In this document: one piece after another, positions 37,003-46,111 of the stretch | Position numbering within the stretch: position 1 is the stretch's first letter | Layout of the letters: each line of letters starts with the position of its first letter | From: Anaerococcus octavius | GTDB taxonomy: Bacteria; Bacillota; Clostridia; Tissierellales; Peptoniphilaceae | NCBI RefSeq assembly: GCF_900445265.1 | Contig: NZ_UFTA01000002.1 | Span: forward strand, 186,001-250,000 | Reading direction: 5' to 3' | Length of the DNA: 64,000 bases | Notes under the pieces: model-generated | What the model was told of the DNA's origin: nothing | The model's database searches: none | The model's input: only the letters and a program-made list of their open reading frames with translations | Position numbers and translations under genes: made by a program

Positions 37003-38677
37003 TAGTTTTTCTTTTTGCTATACCAACTATTTTTGCACTTACGCCATCTTTTACTATTTCATCTACTTTTATTTCATCATCTTTTATGTTTACAAAACTA
37101 TCACCATTTTTTTCATAGTAATCGGAAGGGGATACTATTTTGTATTCATGGTCTAAAATATCAGATGATTTTATGCCGATTTCATCTAGGTCAACTTTTT
37201 CATTATTATCTAGTTTTGCAATAATATTTTTATAGTCTTTTGCTGGCAAAAATCCTAGTTCATACATATGAGATGCTAGGATTTCATTATTATAATCGGT
37301 AAATAACACTAGCTCATTGGATTTTCTTGGCCAGTGGCCATCTACTATTTCATATTCATCTGTTATTATTGGGCTAATACTCCCATCATCTTTGCTTATT
37401 AATTGAGTGAAATTTTTATTATCTTGGCTAGGCTCAAACATACTAGCAAATTCTGGACGATTATCCTCTTCAAAATCTTCTCCGTTTGTATTTACTAGCT
37501 CTCCCTTTGGATCTTTGGTAAATATATCAAAGTTCATATCATAAAGATAGCTAACAAAGTGCGGCCCTACATTTTTATTTAAATCGTCTTTGCTTTTTTC
37601 TATATATTTTTTAAAAGGGGTGAGATTATTTTCCTTTACATTTGAAGCCAAATCTGACCTACGATCCAAGATGAAGTTATTGGTGTATATTTTATTGTCC
37701 TTGTGGTTTTTCTCTTCGGTTTTTGGTGGTGTTATAAGAGATGATATATTTACTGATTCTTTTTTTACTTGTATGGGATAAGCTTTTAAAGCTTTTCTTT
37801 GGCTATCAGCTATAAAATCATTGGCACCAGTAGATATTGATAAAATAAGAGCTATACCGATTATTCCTATAGATCCCGCAAATGCCGTTAAAATTGTTCT
37901 TGCCTTTTTAGTTAAAAGATTATTAAAAGAAAGGCTTATAGCTGTAGGCAATCCTAATTTTATTTTTCTTGTTTTAAAATTATCATTTTCATTTATTTCC
38001 TTATAAGGGTTGCTATCACCAATTATTTGCCCATCTTTTATGCGAACTATTCTTGTAGAATAAATTTCTGCTAGTTCTGGATTGTGAGTTACCATTATTA
38101 CTAGGCGATCTTTGGAGATTTCTTTTAATAATTTCATTATCTGCTGGCTAGTTTCCGTATCCAAGGCTCCTGTTGGTTCATCTGCAAGTACTATATCAGG
38201 ATTATTTACCAAAGCTCTTGCAATGGCAACTCTTTGCATTTGCCCACCAGATAATTCTGAAGGTTTTTTATTAATATGTTTGCCAAGCCCCACTTTTTCT
38301 AAGGCTGCTATAGCTTTTTGCTTTCTTTGATCTTTGGAAACTTCAGATAAGGTTAGAGCAAGTTCTACATTTGATAATATATTTTGATGGATAATAAGGT
38401 TATATGATTGGAAAACAAAACCTACTGATACATTTCTGTAATAGTCCCAATCATTATCTGTAAAATTTTTAGTTAATTTATTATTTACTAAAAGGTCACC
38501 TGAAGTGTAGTGGTCAAGCCCACCTATTATATTTAACAAAGTGGTTTTACCACCTCCTGACTGACCCAAAATAGAGACAAATTCATTTTGCCTAAAAGAT
38601 ATGGAAATATTATCCAAAGCTTTTTGCTCAAAATCTCCAGTCTTGTAAATTTTAGATATATTTTTTAGAGTTAACAT
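36917..38677 (-). pseudogene. 5' part of frameshifted ABC transporter: ATPase and first permease segment
   Basis: The ATPase domain (residues 1-230) is complete: Walker A GQSGGGKTT, signature LSGGQMQRVA, Walker B VLADEPTGALD, and MVTHNPELAE. One membrane helix follows near 265-285, then a long extracytoplasmic domain. The sequence turns non-homologous after VGIAKRKTN, where the reading frame is lost near 37006-37016. The remaining 29 codons (DNQSCKWYYWIYRRSN...) are out of frame. MacB-like fused exporters of this kind export peptides or antimicrobials. The break may be real or a sequencing error in homopolymers. AGAAGG precedes the ATG. Confidence 0.8.
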
Positions 38678-38763
38678 TTATGCCTTCTTTCTGTAATCAA
38701 AATATTATACCCTTAAAATTTGTCAAAAGTAAAGTAAAATATAATATACTTTAGAGGGCAAAT

Positions 38764-39831
38764 ATGGGAGATTTAGTAGTTTATAAAGAAAATCAAATAG
38801 ATATTATAAATAAAATTACATATTATAAAAAACTTGGTATAAATGCTATTTTGCTAGATCCATTTATAAAATTAGATGAAGAAATTATAGAAAAAGTTCT
38901 ATATATAAACTTTTTACTTGCAGATAGGAGCATAAAATTATTTGTAAAAATAGATATGAAAAAAATATCTAGCTTACTACTGGACACTAAAGAAGAGGAT
39001 TTGGCTTGGAATGATCCTAAAATACGCAAGTCTTTTTATCAATTTATTAACTATTTGAAAAAACATGATATAAGTGGACTTTACTTTAGTAATTTTGAAG
39101 ATTTATTTTTTGAGAATTCAAGTTTTTATCTAAGAGAAATGAGCAAAAATATACTGGCTACGAATGAAATAACTTCTATTGTTGAAGTGGATTCGGATGA
39201 TTTGAACTATCAAAATTACTTATCCCATGGAAAGAGTGGATTATTCTCATATATTTTTAATAAAAACTTAATTGACAATCAAAATGATTTTTTAGATAGC
39301 AAAAAATGCTTATCAGCTATACAGGATAGAAATATAAATCAAATATATACTACAGATAATAATTTAAAAAATTTTACAAATAATAAAAATTTCCCGTTTT
39401 TAACTAGCTCTTTACTTGCAGGAGTAAGTTTTCTTTTAAAGGGAGCGATTATTTTAAAAGATTTTGAGGAGCTAGGTATATTTTCATCTTCAAACTACAG
39501 CAATGATTATAAAGTTTTAGATCAAACTAATAAAACTTTTGAATTTTATCAAAAACTTATTAAAATAAAAATCCAAAAAGAGACCATTATAGAAGGAAAA
39601 TACAGGGAAATTTTTGATAAAGATCCTGATATATTCGCCTTTATAAGAACTTTTAAAAATAAGAAAATTATTGTATTCGCAAATTTTACTCAAAAGGAAA
39701 TTCTTGCTGATATTAGATTTCATTTTATAGATAGAAATGATTTTCACTATTTACTTGGCAATTATGGTAGAAGAAAAATAGTTAAAAATTTATTACTTAG
39801 ACCTTATGAATTTATAGCCTTTATAAAATGA
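38764..39831 (+). CDS. Degenerate GH13 (alpha-amylase family) protein without catalytic residues
   Basis: A 355-residue protein that reads like a shrunken oligo-1,6-glucosidase or trehalose-6-phosphate hydrolase (family about 550). ITYYKKLGINAILLDPF matches the barrel start and WNDPKIRKSFYQFINYL the segment before the nucleophile. FYQKLIKIKIQKETIIEG, KDPDIFAFIRTFKNKKIIVF and LLRPYEFIAF match the C-terminal domain. The nucleophile site, normally GFRMDV, reads GLYFSNF; the NHD motif is absent. Catalysis by the normal mechanism is not possible. It is divergent from the frameshifted ABC gene and monocistronic. It may be a decaying gene or a repurposed binding protein. Confidence 0.7.
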   Translation: MGDLVVYKENQIDIINKITYYKKLGINAILLDPFIKLDEEIIEKVLYINFLLADRSIKLFVKIDMKKISSLLLDTKEEDLAWNDPKIRKSFYQFINYLKKHDISGLYFSNFEDLFFENSSFYLREMSKNILATNEITSIVEVDSDDLNYQNYLSHGKSGLFSYIFNKNLIDNQNDFLDSKKCLSAIQDRNINQIYTTDNNLKNFTNNKNFPFLTSSLLAGVSFLLKGAIILKDFEELGIFSSSNYSNDYKVLDQTNKTFEFYQKLIKIKIQKETIIEGKYREIFDKDPDIFAFIRTFKNKKIIVFANFTQKEILADIRFHFIDRNDFHYLLGNYGRRKIVKNLLLRPYEFIAFIK

Positions 39832-39872
39832 TTTATAAATATATTATATAAGTGAAATATTATATAAAAATA

Positions 39873-39901
39873 TTGTATATTTTATGCTAAAGTGTTAAAA
39901 T
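39873..39901 (+). promoter_or_regulatory. Promoter of the symporter gene
   Basis: TTGTAT (39873-39878), 17-base spacer, TAAAAT (39896-39901), about 40 bases before the ATG. Confidence 0.55.
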
Positions 39902-39942
39902 AATATCTGATAGATAAAATATATACAAATCAGGAGGAATAT

Positions 39943-41232
39943 ATGCAATTTGTTGCTGTACTAGTGACCCTAGTATTGTTTTATGTACTCTATCAAATGA
40001 AAAAGCGTGGTATTTCATTTGGTGGCAGAGTAATAACAGGTACTATTGTAGGTCTTATTTTAGGATTTATTTTTAAAGGCAATACCGAATATGTATCTGT
40101 TTTTGGCAGTATTTATGTAAACTTGCTATACGCAATGGTTATACCGCTACTTCTAACTACTATTATAAGAACTATGTTAAATACTGGTTCTCTTACAAAA
40201 CTTAGATCAGTTGGTCTAAAATCAATTGGAATTTTAAGTTTGCACAATGTAATGGGTTCTATTGTAGGTCTTATTCTAGCAGTTGCTTTTAAAATTGGTC
40301 AAGGTGTACATTTTGATGTACCAGTAGATTCAGAAGTTAAGGAAGTGCCAACTGTTAGTGAAACTATTACTAACTTCTTCCCTTCAAATATAGTTTCAAA
40401 TGCAGCTGAAGGTCAAGTTGTACCGATTATTATATTTTCCGTTTTAGTTGGTGTTGCTACTTTAAAATTAATTGAATCTGGCAAAGAAGAAACTGTTCGT
40501 CCTTTTTCTGAATTTATAAATTCTTTTGCAGAAGTTATTTTTAAATTAACAAGTATGATTACAAGCTTAACTCCATATGCAGTGCTTGCTTTAATGACAA
40601 ATGCTGTTGGTAGAGTGGATTCTACAGCTATTACACCATTTATATTAATTTTGGTATTAAATTATGTAGCATCAGTAATCCACACTTTCCTTGGAACAGG
40701 TATCCTTGTTTCTTCATTTGCAAAAGTAAATCCTATAGCGTATTTCAAAAAGGTATGGCCAGTAACAATGATTGGCTTTACAACTCAATCATCAATGGGA
40801 GCTATTCCTGCTAATGTTGAAAATCTTACGGAAAAACAAGGTGTTGCTGAAGAAATAGCTTCATTTACAGCTCCACTTGGAGCAACCATGGGCATGCCTG
40901 GCTGTGCAGGATTTTGGCCAGTAATGAACGCGATTTTTGTTGCAAATATGATGGGACTTGGCTGGGGAGCAGGAGATTATGTAAAATTAGTTTTAATTGC
41001 TCTTTTAGTTTCCCTAGGAACAGTAGGAGTACCAGGAACAGCTACAATTACAACAACAGCATTATTTGCAGCTATGGGATTGCCACTAGAAATGGTAGTA
41101 CTTCTTGCTCCAATTTCTACACTTGCAGATATGGGCAGAACAGCTACAAATGTAACAGCTGCAAACTCATCAGCACTTATAGTAGCAGCAAGTGAGGATA
41201 AATTAAATAGAGAAGTATTTAATAGAGCCTAA
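39943..41232 (+). CDS. Dicarboxylate/amino acid:cation symporter (cystine TcyP-like)
   Basis: A 429-residue DAACS-family transporter with about eight helices plus re-entrant loops. GFTTQSSMGAIPANVE is the first serine-rich hairpin (TSSSAATLP in glutamate carriers), and TAPLGATMGMPGCAGFWPV and ADMGRTATNVTAANSSA carry the substrate and cation residues. The TQSS and PANVE variants recall L-cystine uptake proteins more than glutamate carriers, so cystine is the best guess. CAGGAGG precedes the ATG. Monocistronic. Confidence 0.85.
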   Translation: MQFVAVLVTLVLFYVLYQMKKRGISFGGRVITGTIVGLILGFIFKGNTEYVSVFGSIYVNLLYAMVIPLLLTTIIRTMLNTGSLTKLRSVGLKSIGILSLHNVMGSIVGLILAVAFKIGQGVHFDVPVDSEVKEVPTVSETITNFFPSNIVSNAAEGQVVPIIIFSVLVGVATLKLIESGKEETVRPFSEFINSFAEVIFKLTSMITSLTPYAVLALMTNAVGRVDSTAITPFILILVLNYVASVIHTFLGTGILVSSFAKVNPIAYFKKVWPVTMIGFTTQSSMGAIPANVENLTEKQGVAEEIASFTAPLGATMGMPGCAGFWPVMNAIFVANMMGLGWGAGDYVKLVLIALLVSLGTVGVPGTATITTTALFAAMGLPLEMVVLLAPISTLADMGRTATNVTAANSSALIVAASEDKLNREVFNRA

Positions 41233-41241
41233 CAAAAAAAT

Positions 41242-41271
41242 AAAAGCTTGGTTTTTATCAGGCTTTTTTTA
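41242..41271 (+). terminator. Terminator of the symporter gene
   Basis: AAAGCTTG pairs with CAGGCTTT (one G-U) around GTTTTTAT, followed by a T-run to 41270. Confidence 0.82.
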
Positions 41272-41325
41272 TTGTAAAAATTAACTTTTCTTGTAAAATA
41301 ATCTTAACTATTTTAAGGAGAGTTT

Positions 41326-42483
41326 ATGAAAATTTTAGTTTTTGGATTAGGCTATGTGGGACTAGCAAATGCTATTTTACTTAGCCAATCAAACGAAGTC
41401 ATAGGGATAGAAACAGATGAAGAAAAAATAAATCTGATAAATCAAAGAAAATCTCCCCTAAATGACGAAATGATTATTGATTATTTAAATAATAAAGATT
41501 TAGATTTAATAGCTACAAAAAACTATGAGGATCATTTATTAGATAGTGATCTAGCAATTATTGCAGTACCTACAAATTATGATGAAAATACCAGATATTT
41601 TGATACAAGCTTTGTAGATGATGTAATAACAAATATAAAAAATGATAATGAAGATTTGCCAATATTAATAAAATCTACGATACCTGTAGGCTATACAAAA
41701 GGACAAAGGGAAAAATTTGCCTGCCAAAATATTATATTTTCTCCAGAATTTTTAAGAGAAGGTAAAGCCTTAGCTGATAGTTTAAATCCTTCTAGGATAA
41801 TTGTTGGCGATAAGACAGATATAGGCAAAAATATAGCTAATCTTTATAAAAAAGAATCTTTAAATGATACAGAGGTTTTATATATGGATTCTACAGAAGC
41901 TGAGGCAGTAAAACTTTTTGCAAATACTTATCTAGCTATGAGAGTTTCTTATTTTAATGAACTGGATACTTTTGCAGAAATGAAAGGTCTATCAACAAAA
42001 GATATAATTATGGGAGTTTCTGCAGATCCTAGGATAGGAAATTATTATAATAATCCTTCATTTGGCTATGGTGGATATTGCTTGCCAAAAGATAGCAAGC
42101 AACTATATGCAAACTTTGAAAATGTACCAAATGCTATGTTTAAAGCTGTGATTGATGCCAATAAAATTAGAAAAACTTATATAAGTGATAGGATTTTAAG
42201 AAATGCCCCAAAAACAGTTGGTATATATAGGCTTATAATGAAAAAAGACTCAGATAACTTTAGAAAATCAGCTATTTTTGACGTTATAAATAATATTAAA
42301 GACAAAACTAAGGTCCAAATCTACGAACCAAATTTGGATGAAGATTACTTTGAAGGACTAAGAGTAGTCAATGATTTAGCAGAATTTAAAAAATCTGACA
42401 TCATAGTTGCAAATAGACTTGATCAAGAATTATTAGATGTAAAAGAAAAAGTATATACTAGAGATATTTTTAACAAAGATTGA
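41326..42483 (+). CDS. ugd: UDP-glucose 6-dehydrogenase family protein
   Basis: A 385-residue NAD-dependent enzyme oxidising a UDP-sugar to its uronate. FGLGYVGLANAILLSQ is the Rossmann loop. IKSTIPVGYTKG, FSPEFLREGKALAD and FGYGGYCLPKDSKQL (catalytic Cys) identify the family. The length and compact sequence match the short Ugd clade. No capsule genes are adjacent, so its pathway role is open. AAGGAG precedes the ATG. Specificity for UDP-glucose is likely but not proven. Confidence 0.9.
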   Translation: MKILVFGLGYVGLANAILLSQSNEVIGIETDEEKINLINQRKSPLNDEMIIDYLNNKDLDLIATKNYEDHLLDSDLAIIAVPTNYDENTRYFDTSFVDDVITNIKNDNEDLPILIKSTIPVGYTKGQREKFACQNIIFSPEFLREGKALADSLNPSRIIVGDKTDIGKNIANLYKKESLNDTEVLYMDSTEAEAVKLFANTYLAMRVSYFNELDTFAEMKGLSTKDIIMGVSADPRIGNYYNNPSFGYGGYCLPKDSKQLYANFENVPNAMFKAVIDANKIRKTYISDRILRNAPKTVGIYRLIMKKDSDNFRKSAIFDVINNIKDKTKVQIYEPNLDEDYFEGLRVVNDLAEFKKSDIIVANRLDQELLDVKEKVYTRDIFNKD

Positions 42484-42531
42484 TAAAGCTTATAGCGGGT
42501 AAGAATAGAAAGTGAAAAATAGGAGGGCTTT

Positions 42532-43221
42532 ATGAGCGGAAAAAAAGAAAAAAACATACCATTGGTGCACTCAAAGCTCAGAAAATCTTTTGTAAAGGTG
42601 CCAGAAGAAGTATATAAGGCGTCTGGAATAATGATATTTGAGAAAAGAATAAAATCATTGCTTTTTACAACAGATTTAGCAATCATAAGAAATTCAAACG
42701 CTGATAGCATCATGGCAGTATATCCATATACTCCTCAAAGCACTATATCAAGTGCGATTTTAGATGTAGCAAATGTTCCATGCTTTATAGGTGTTGGAGG
42801 TGGGACTACTCAAGGACTTAGATCAAAATATGTAGCAATAGATGCAGAACTTTCTGGTGCATATGGTGTGGTAGTAAACTCACCAATGCCAAATAAAGAT
42901 ATAAAAGAGATTGCAAATTTTATTGATGTGCCAGTTATAGCAACTGTTACTACATTAAAAGATGATTACATAGGTAAAATCCAAGCAGGAGCTGAGATTT
43001 TAAATGTATCAGGAGGTAGATATACTGCAGATGTAGTTAAAGAAATAAGAAAAGATATTGGAGATAAATTCCCGATTATTGCAACCGGTGGCAAAACTGG
43101 TGAAAGCATTTTAGAAACTATATATGCAGGTGCTAATGCTATTTCTTATACACCACCATCAAGTTCCGAAGTTTTTGGTCAAATGATGGATAAATACAGA
43201 AATGAAGATGTTGCCCATTAA
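42532..43221 (+). CDS. TIM-barrel protein, phosphate-binding type
   Basis: A 229-residue protein. The second half has the look of a phosphate-binding (beta/alpha)8 barrel: VPVIATVTTLKDDYIGKIQAGAEILNV, then FPIIATGGKTGESILETIYAGANAISY, as in ThiE, NanE or indole-glycerol-phosphate enzymes. FIGVGGGTTQGLRSKY is another Gly-rich loop. I cannot name the reaction. AGGAGGG precedes the ATG at good distance. It ends at a terminator hairpin just before the P1 peptidase gene. Proximity to thiM-thiE hints at a related salvage role, but that is inference. Confidence 0.65.
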   Translation: MSGKKEKNIPLVHSKLRKSFVKVPEEVYKASGIMIFEKRIKSLLFTTDLAIIRNSNADSIMAVYPYTPQSTISSAILDVANVPCFIGVGGGTTQGLRSKYVAIDAELSGAYGVVVNSPMPNKDIKEIANFIDVPVIATVTTLKDDYIGKIQAGAEILNVSGGRYTADVVKEIRKDIGDKFPIIATGGKTGESILETIYAGANAISYTPPSSSEVFGQMMDKYRNEDVAH

Positions 43222-43223
43222 TC

Positions 43224-43252
43224 TTTTGACCTCCCAATGGAGGTCTTTTTTT
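43224..43252 (+). terminator. Terminator between the TIM-barrel gene and the P1 peptidase
   Basis: GACCTCC (43228-43234) pairs perfectly with GGAGGTC (43239-43245), followed by seven T. It lies only 10 bases before the next start, so it may be leaky or regulatory. Confidence 0.85.
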
Positions 43253-43262
43253 AAGGAGAAAT

Positions 43263-44192
43263 ATGTATAAAGGATATATTACAGATATAGATGGTATAAA
43301 AGTTGGTCATGCTCAAAATTATGAAGGTGGAACTGGACTTACAGTTTTAATTCCACCAGTAAATAATACTTGTTCTGTAGAAGTAAGAGGTTCAGCTCCA
43401 GGAACAAGGGAAACGGATTTATTGGACCCAATAAATACAGTAGAAAGTGTAAATGCTCTTATTTTAAGCGGAGGATCAGCTTATGGACTTGATGCAGCAA
43501 GTGGAGTAATGGAAGCTTTAGAAAAAGATGGTTTGGGTCTAGATGTAGGAGTTTGCAAGGTGCCAATAGTATGCCAGGCAGTTTTATTTGACCTAGCCTA
43601 TAAAAATCCAAAGATAAGACCAGATAGGAATATGGGCATAAAAGCTTACAAAAATGCAAGTACAAGTGAAAATAGCCAAGGGATTATAGGAGCAGGAGCT
43701 GGTGCAAGTGTTGGGAAAATTTTAGGTATGGAAGCTTCAATGAAGTCCGGTCTTGGTTCTGCTACAATAATTGAAGGGGATTTAAAAGTAAGCGCTATAG
43801 TAGCAGTAAATGCCTTTGGAGATATTTTTGATTATGAAAAAGGAAAGCAAATTGCAGGACCTATAGCCGATGGGAAAATGATGAAAACGACTGATCAAAT
43901 GGCAAATATAATGTCAGGATTTTCTGAAATAGCAAACAAAAATACAACTATAGGCATAGTATCAACAAATGCAAGTTTTGATAAAACTAAACTTAAAAAA
44001 ATAGCCCAAATGACTCATGACGGATTTGCAAGATCTATAAATCCAGTCCATACAGCTTTTGATGGAGATACAGTTTTTGCCCTTGCTACAAACGAAGTCA
44101 AAGCAGATTTAAATGTAGTCGGAATAATGGCGGCAAATGCTATGAGCCGTGCAATAGCAAATGCCATTTATAGTGTAGAGGAGAAACAGTAA
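43263..44192 (+). CDS. P1 family peptidase (DmpA/aminopeptidase-esterase type)
   Basis: A 309-residue N-terminal nucleophile-type hydrolase. ITDIDGIKVGHAQNYEGGTGLTVL and ALILSGGSAYGLDAASGVM are characteristic. KSGLGSATI contains the Gly-Ser bond where family members self-cleave to expose the nucleophile. KVSAIVAVNAFGDI follows as usual. Known members act as L-aminopeptidase/D-esterase or beta-peptidyl aminopeptidase. AAGGAG precedes the ATG. thiM begins on the next base after the stop, so the genes are co-translated. Confidence 0.9.
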   Translation: MYKGYITDIDGIKVGHAQNYEGGTGLTVLIPPVNNTCSVEVRGSAPGTRETDLLDPINTVESVNALILSGGSAYGLDAASGVMEALEKDGLGLDVGVCKVPIVCQAVLFDLAYKNPKIRPDRNMGIKAYKNASTSENSQGIIGAGAGASVGKILGMEASMKSGLGSATIIEGDLKVSAIVAVNAFGDIFDYEKGKQIAGPIADGKMMKTTDQMANIMSGFSEIANKNTTIGIVSTNASFDKTKLKKIAQMTHDGFARSINPVHTAFDGDTVFALATNEVKADLNVVGIMAANAMSRAIANAIYSVEEKQ

Positions 44193-45029
44193 ATGGATGA
44201 ACAAGAATTAAAACAAGGCATAACAAAAGCAGTAGAAGATGTAAGAAAAACTAAGCCGATGGCACCTTCTATTACCAATACTGTAACAGTAAATTTTGTG
44301 GCAAATGCACAACTTGCAGTAGGAGGCGCAGCTGCAATGGTTTATTTAGCAGATGAAGCTGAGGCTATAGCATCCATTTCTCAATCCTTTTATGTAAACT
44401 TAGGCACTATGTTTGATTTTTATATGGACACTTTAGAACCTTTATCTGATTATTTACATGAAAATAATCATAAATGGGTTCTAGATCCTGTTGCGGCGGG
44501 ACTTGGTCAAATGAGAAGCCAAGCTATAGATTATTTTAAAGATAAAACTCCTACTATAATTAGGGCAAATTCAACAGAAATACTTACCATAGCAGAAATG
44601 TGGGGATTAGCTAGTAACAGTAAGACAAAAATAAGAGGTGTAGAGGCAGAAGATGAAGTAGAAGAAGCAAAAGATGCAGCCATTGCCATAGCTAGCTACA
44701 CTGGAGGAGTAGTAGTAGTTTCTGGGAAAGTAGACTTAATTACAGATGGCAAAGTCATAGTTCACTCATATGGAGGATCAGAAATGATGGAAAATATTAC
44801 TGGGGCTGGTTGCTCACTAGCAGGAGTATGTGCGATTTATGAATGTGTAACAGATTCTCTAACAGCAGCTGTTACAGCAAGTCAAATTTATAATCTAGCA
44901 GGAAAAATTGCAAGCAAGAAAGCTAACGGACCAGGTAGTTTTGAAAGTGAATTCCTAGATTGTTTGTATAATTTAAGTAGTGAAGATATTGCAAATAATA
45001 AATTTGAAATTGAGGAATTAGATGTATAA
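44193..45029 (+). CDS. thiM: Hydroxyethylthiazole kinase
   Basis: A 278-residue kinase that phosphorylates the thiazole moiety in thiamine salvage. MAPSITNTVTVNFVANAQLAVGGAAAM corresponds to the conserved ITN...NFxANxxLAxG block. WVLDPVAAGLG, RANSTEILTIA and NITGAGCSLAGV (catalytic Cys/anion hole) follow. The ATG abuts the previous stop. The 3' end overlaps thiE by 8 bases. No TPP riboswitch is visible upstream. Confidence 0.93.
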   Translation: MDEQELKQGITKAVEDVRKTKPMAPSITNTVTVNFVANAQLAVGGAAAMVYLADEAEAIASISQSFYVNLGTMFDFYMDTLEPLSDYLHENNHKWVLDPVAAGLGQMRSQAIDYFKDKTPTIIRANSTEILTIAEMWGLASNSKTKIRGVEAEDEVEEAKDAAIAIASYTGGVVVVSGKVDLITDGKVIVHSYGGSEMMENITGAGCSLAGVCAIYECVTDSLTAAVTASQIYNLAGKIASKKANGPGSFESEFLDCLYNLSSEDIANNKFEIEELDV

Positions 45030-45720
45030 TAGAAATAATTTTGATATAAGTAAATATTTTATTGCAGGTCCTGAAAATACCCTAGACCGTAATGTAGAAA
45101 AAATAATAGAAGCTGTAATAGAAGAAGGATTTACCTTTATACAAATTAGATCAAAAGTAGCAAGTGCTAGAGAACTGATAGATCTTTGTGTAAAAACATC
45201 AGACATTATTAAAAAATTAAACAAAGAAGATCAAGTATCACTTGTAGTAAATGATAGATTAGATATAGTTCTTGCAGCTCGTGAACTAGGAGCAAAAGTA
45301 GATGGCATCCATGTTGGACAAACAGATATACCTGTAGAAGTTTGTAGAAAATATTTAGGTGAAGATTCCGTTATAGGTCTATCAGCAAGAACTGAAGATT
45401 TAATTGATTATGTAAAAGCTAAAGATACTACAGATATTGACTATTTTGGTGCAGGTCCTCTTAGACCTTCTACTTCAAAACCAGATTGTGGATTAGATGA
45501 TAATGGAGAAATAATAACAAGAAGTTTTGAGGAGATAAAAATATTAAAAGAATCATCAAATATACCAGTGGTCTTAGGTGGTGGAGTAAAAATATTTGAT
45601 CTTAAAGATTTAGCTGATACAGGCGTAGATGGATTTTTTCTAATATCAGCCATTTCACAAGCTGATGATCCAAGGCTTGCTGCTAGAAATATATGCAAAG
45701 AATGGGAAAAAAGTATCTGA
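45022..45720 (+). CDS. thiE: Thiamine phosphate synthase
   Basis: A 232-residue TIM-barrel enzyme joining HMP-PP and thiazole phosphate. FTFIQIRSK replaces the usual QLREK. VVNDRLDIVLAA, VDGIHVGQTDIP, DYFGAGPLRPSTSK and VVLGGGVK match the pyrophosphate and thiazole sites. Overlaps thiM by 8 bases. With thiM it makes thiamine phosphate from imported precursors; no thiC or thiD is visible in the window. Confidence 0.92.
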   Translation: MYNRNNFDISKYFIAGPENTLDRNVEKIIEAVIEEGFTFIQIRSKVASARELIDLCVKTSDIIKKLNKEDQVSLVVNDRLDIVLAARELGAKVDGIHVGQTDIPVEVCRKYLGEDSVIGLSARTEDLIDYVKAKDTTDIDYFGAGPLRPSTSKPDCGLDDNGEIITRSFEEIKILKESSNIPVVLGGGVKIFDLKDLADTGVDGFFLISAISQADDPRLAARNICKEWEKSI

Positions 45721-45729
45721 AAGTAAATA

Positions 45730-45758
45730 TTGACTTAAACGACTAATAGTAGTAAAAT
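45730..45758 (+). promoter_or_regulatory. rpsF-ssb-rpsR promoter
   Basis: TTGACT (45730-45735), 17-base spacer, TAAAAT (45753-45758), about 65 bases before rpsF. Confidence 0.8.
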
Positions 45759-45776
45759 GTATCAGTAAACACTCTA

Positions 45777-45806
45777 CTCCGCGAGAAATTAACGGGGTCA
45801 TAGACC
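45777..45806 (+). promoter_or_regulatory. Candidate S6:S18-binding rpsF leader
   Basis: CTCCG (45777-45781) pairs with CGGGG (45793-45797, one G-U), and GGTC with GACC around ATA (45796-45806); the two hairpins share GG and are alternatives or stacked. A CCG-containing leader that binds the S6:S18 complex is known upstream of rpsF in many bacteria. Identity here rests on position and the CCG element. Confidence 0.5.
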
Positions 45807-45823
45807 ATAGGGAGGTGAAAAAT

Positions 45824-46108
45824 ATGAATAACTACGAAGCAGTTTTAATTTTCAAAGCTGATATGCAAGATGCAGATAGAACTGCACTATTAGAAAGATT
45901 TAAAACAATTATTTCTGAAAATGGTGAAGTAACTGATGTAGATGACTGGGGCAAAAGAAGATTAGCTTACGAAATTAATGATCTTAAAGAAGGTTATTAC
46001 TATATCGTAAACTTTAAGTCACAACCAGATCATATCAGCGAATTTGAAAGAAGACTTAGACTTTCAGATTTCATAATCAGATACATGGTTATCAGAAAAG
46101 AGGACTAA
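45824..46108 (+). CDS. rpsF: 30S ribosomal protein S6
   Basis: A 94-residue protein beginning MNNYEAVLIFKADM and containing DDWGKRRLAYEINDLKEGYY, both typical. It pairs with S18 on the 30S platform. The ATG at 45824 has GGGAGGTG upstream; a GTG 9 bases earlier is part of that ribosome site. ssb follows after 3 bases and rpsR after ssb, the standard order. Confidence 0.97.
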   Translation: MNNYEAVLIFKADMQDADRTALLERFKTIISENGEVTDVDDWGKRRLAYEINDLKEGYYYIVNFKSQPDHISEFERRLRLSDFIIRYMVIRKED

Positions 46109-46111
46109 TCA

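Noticed and set aside
36990-37025. Classical programmed -1 frameshift site (A AAA AAG)
   Set aside because: The run is only five A before G or C, so the zero-frame heptamers do not match known slippery consensus; kept as a possible frameshift mutation instead.
43222-44192. Possible TPP riboswitch before thiM
   Set aside because: I looked for the CTGAGA and ACCTGA cores upstream of the P1 peptidase and thiM and found neither; only a terminator hairpin is present.
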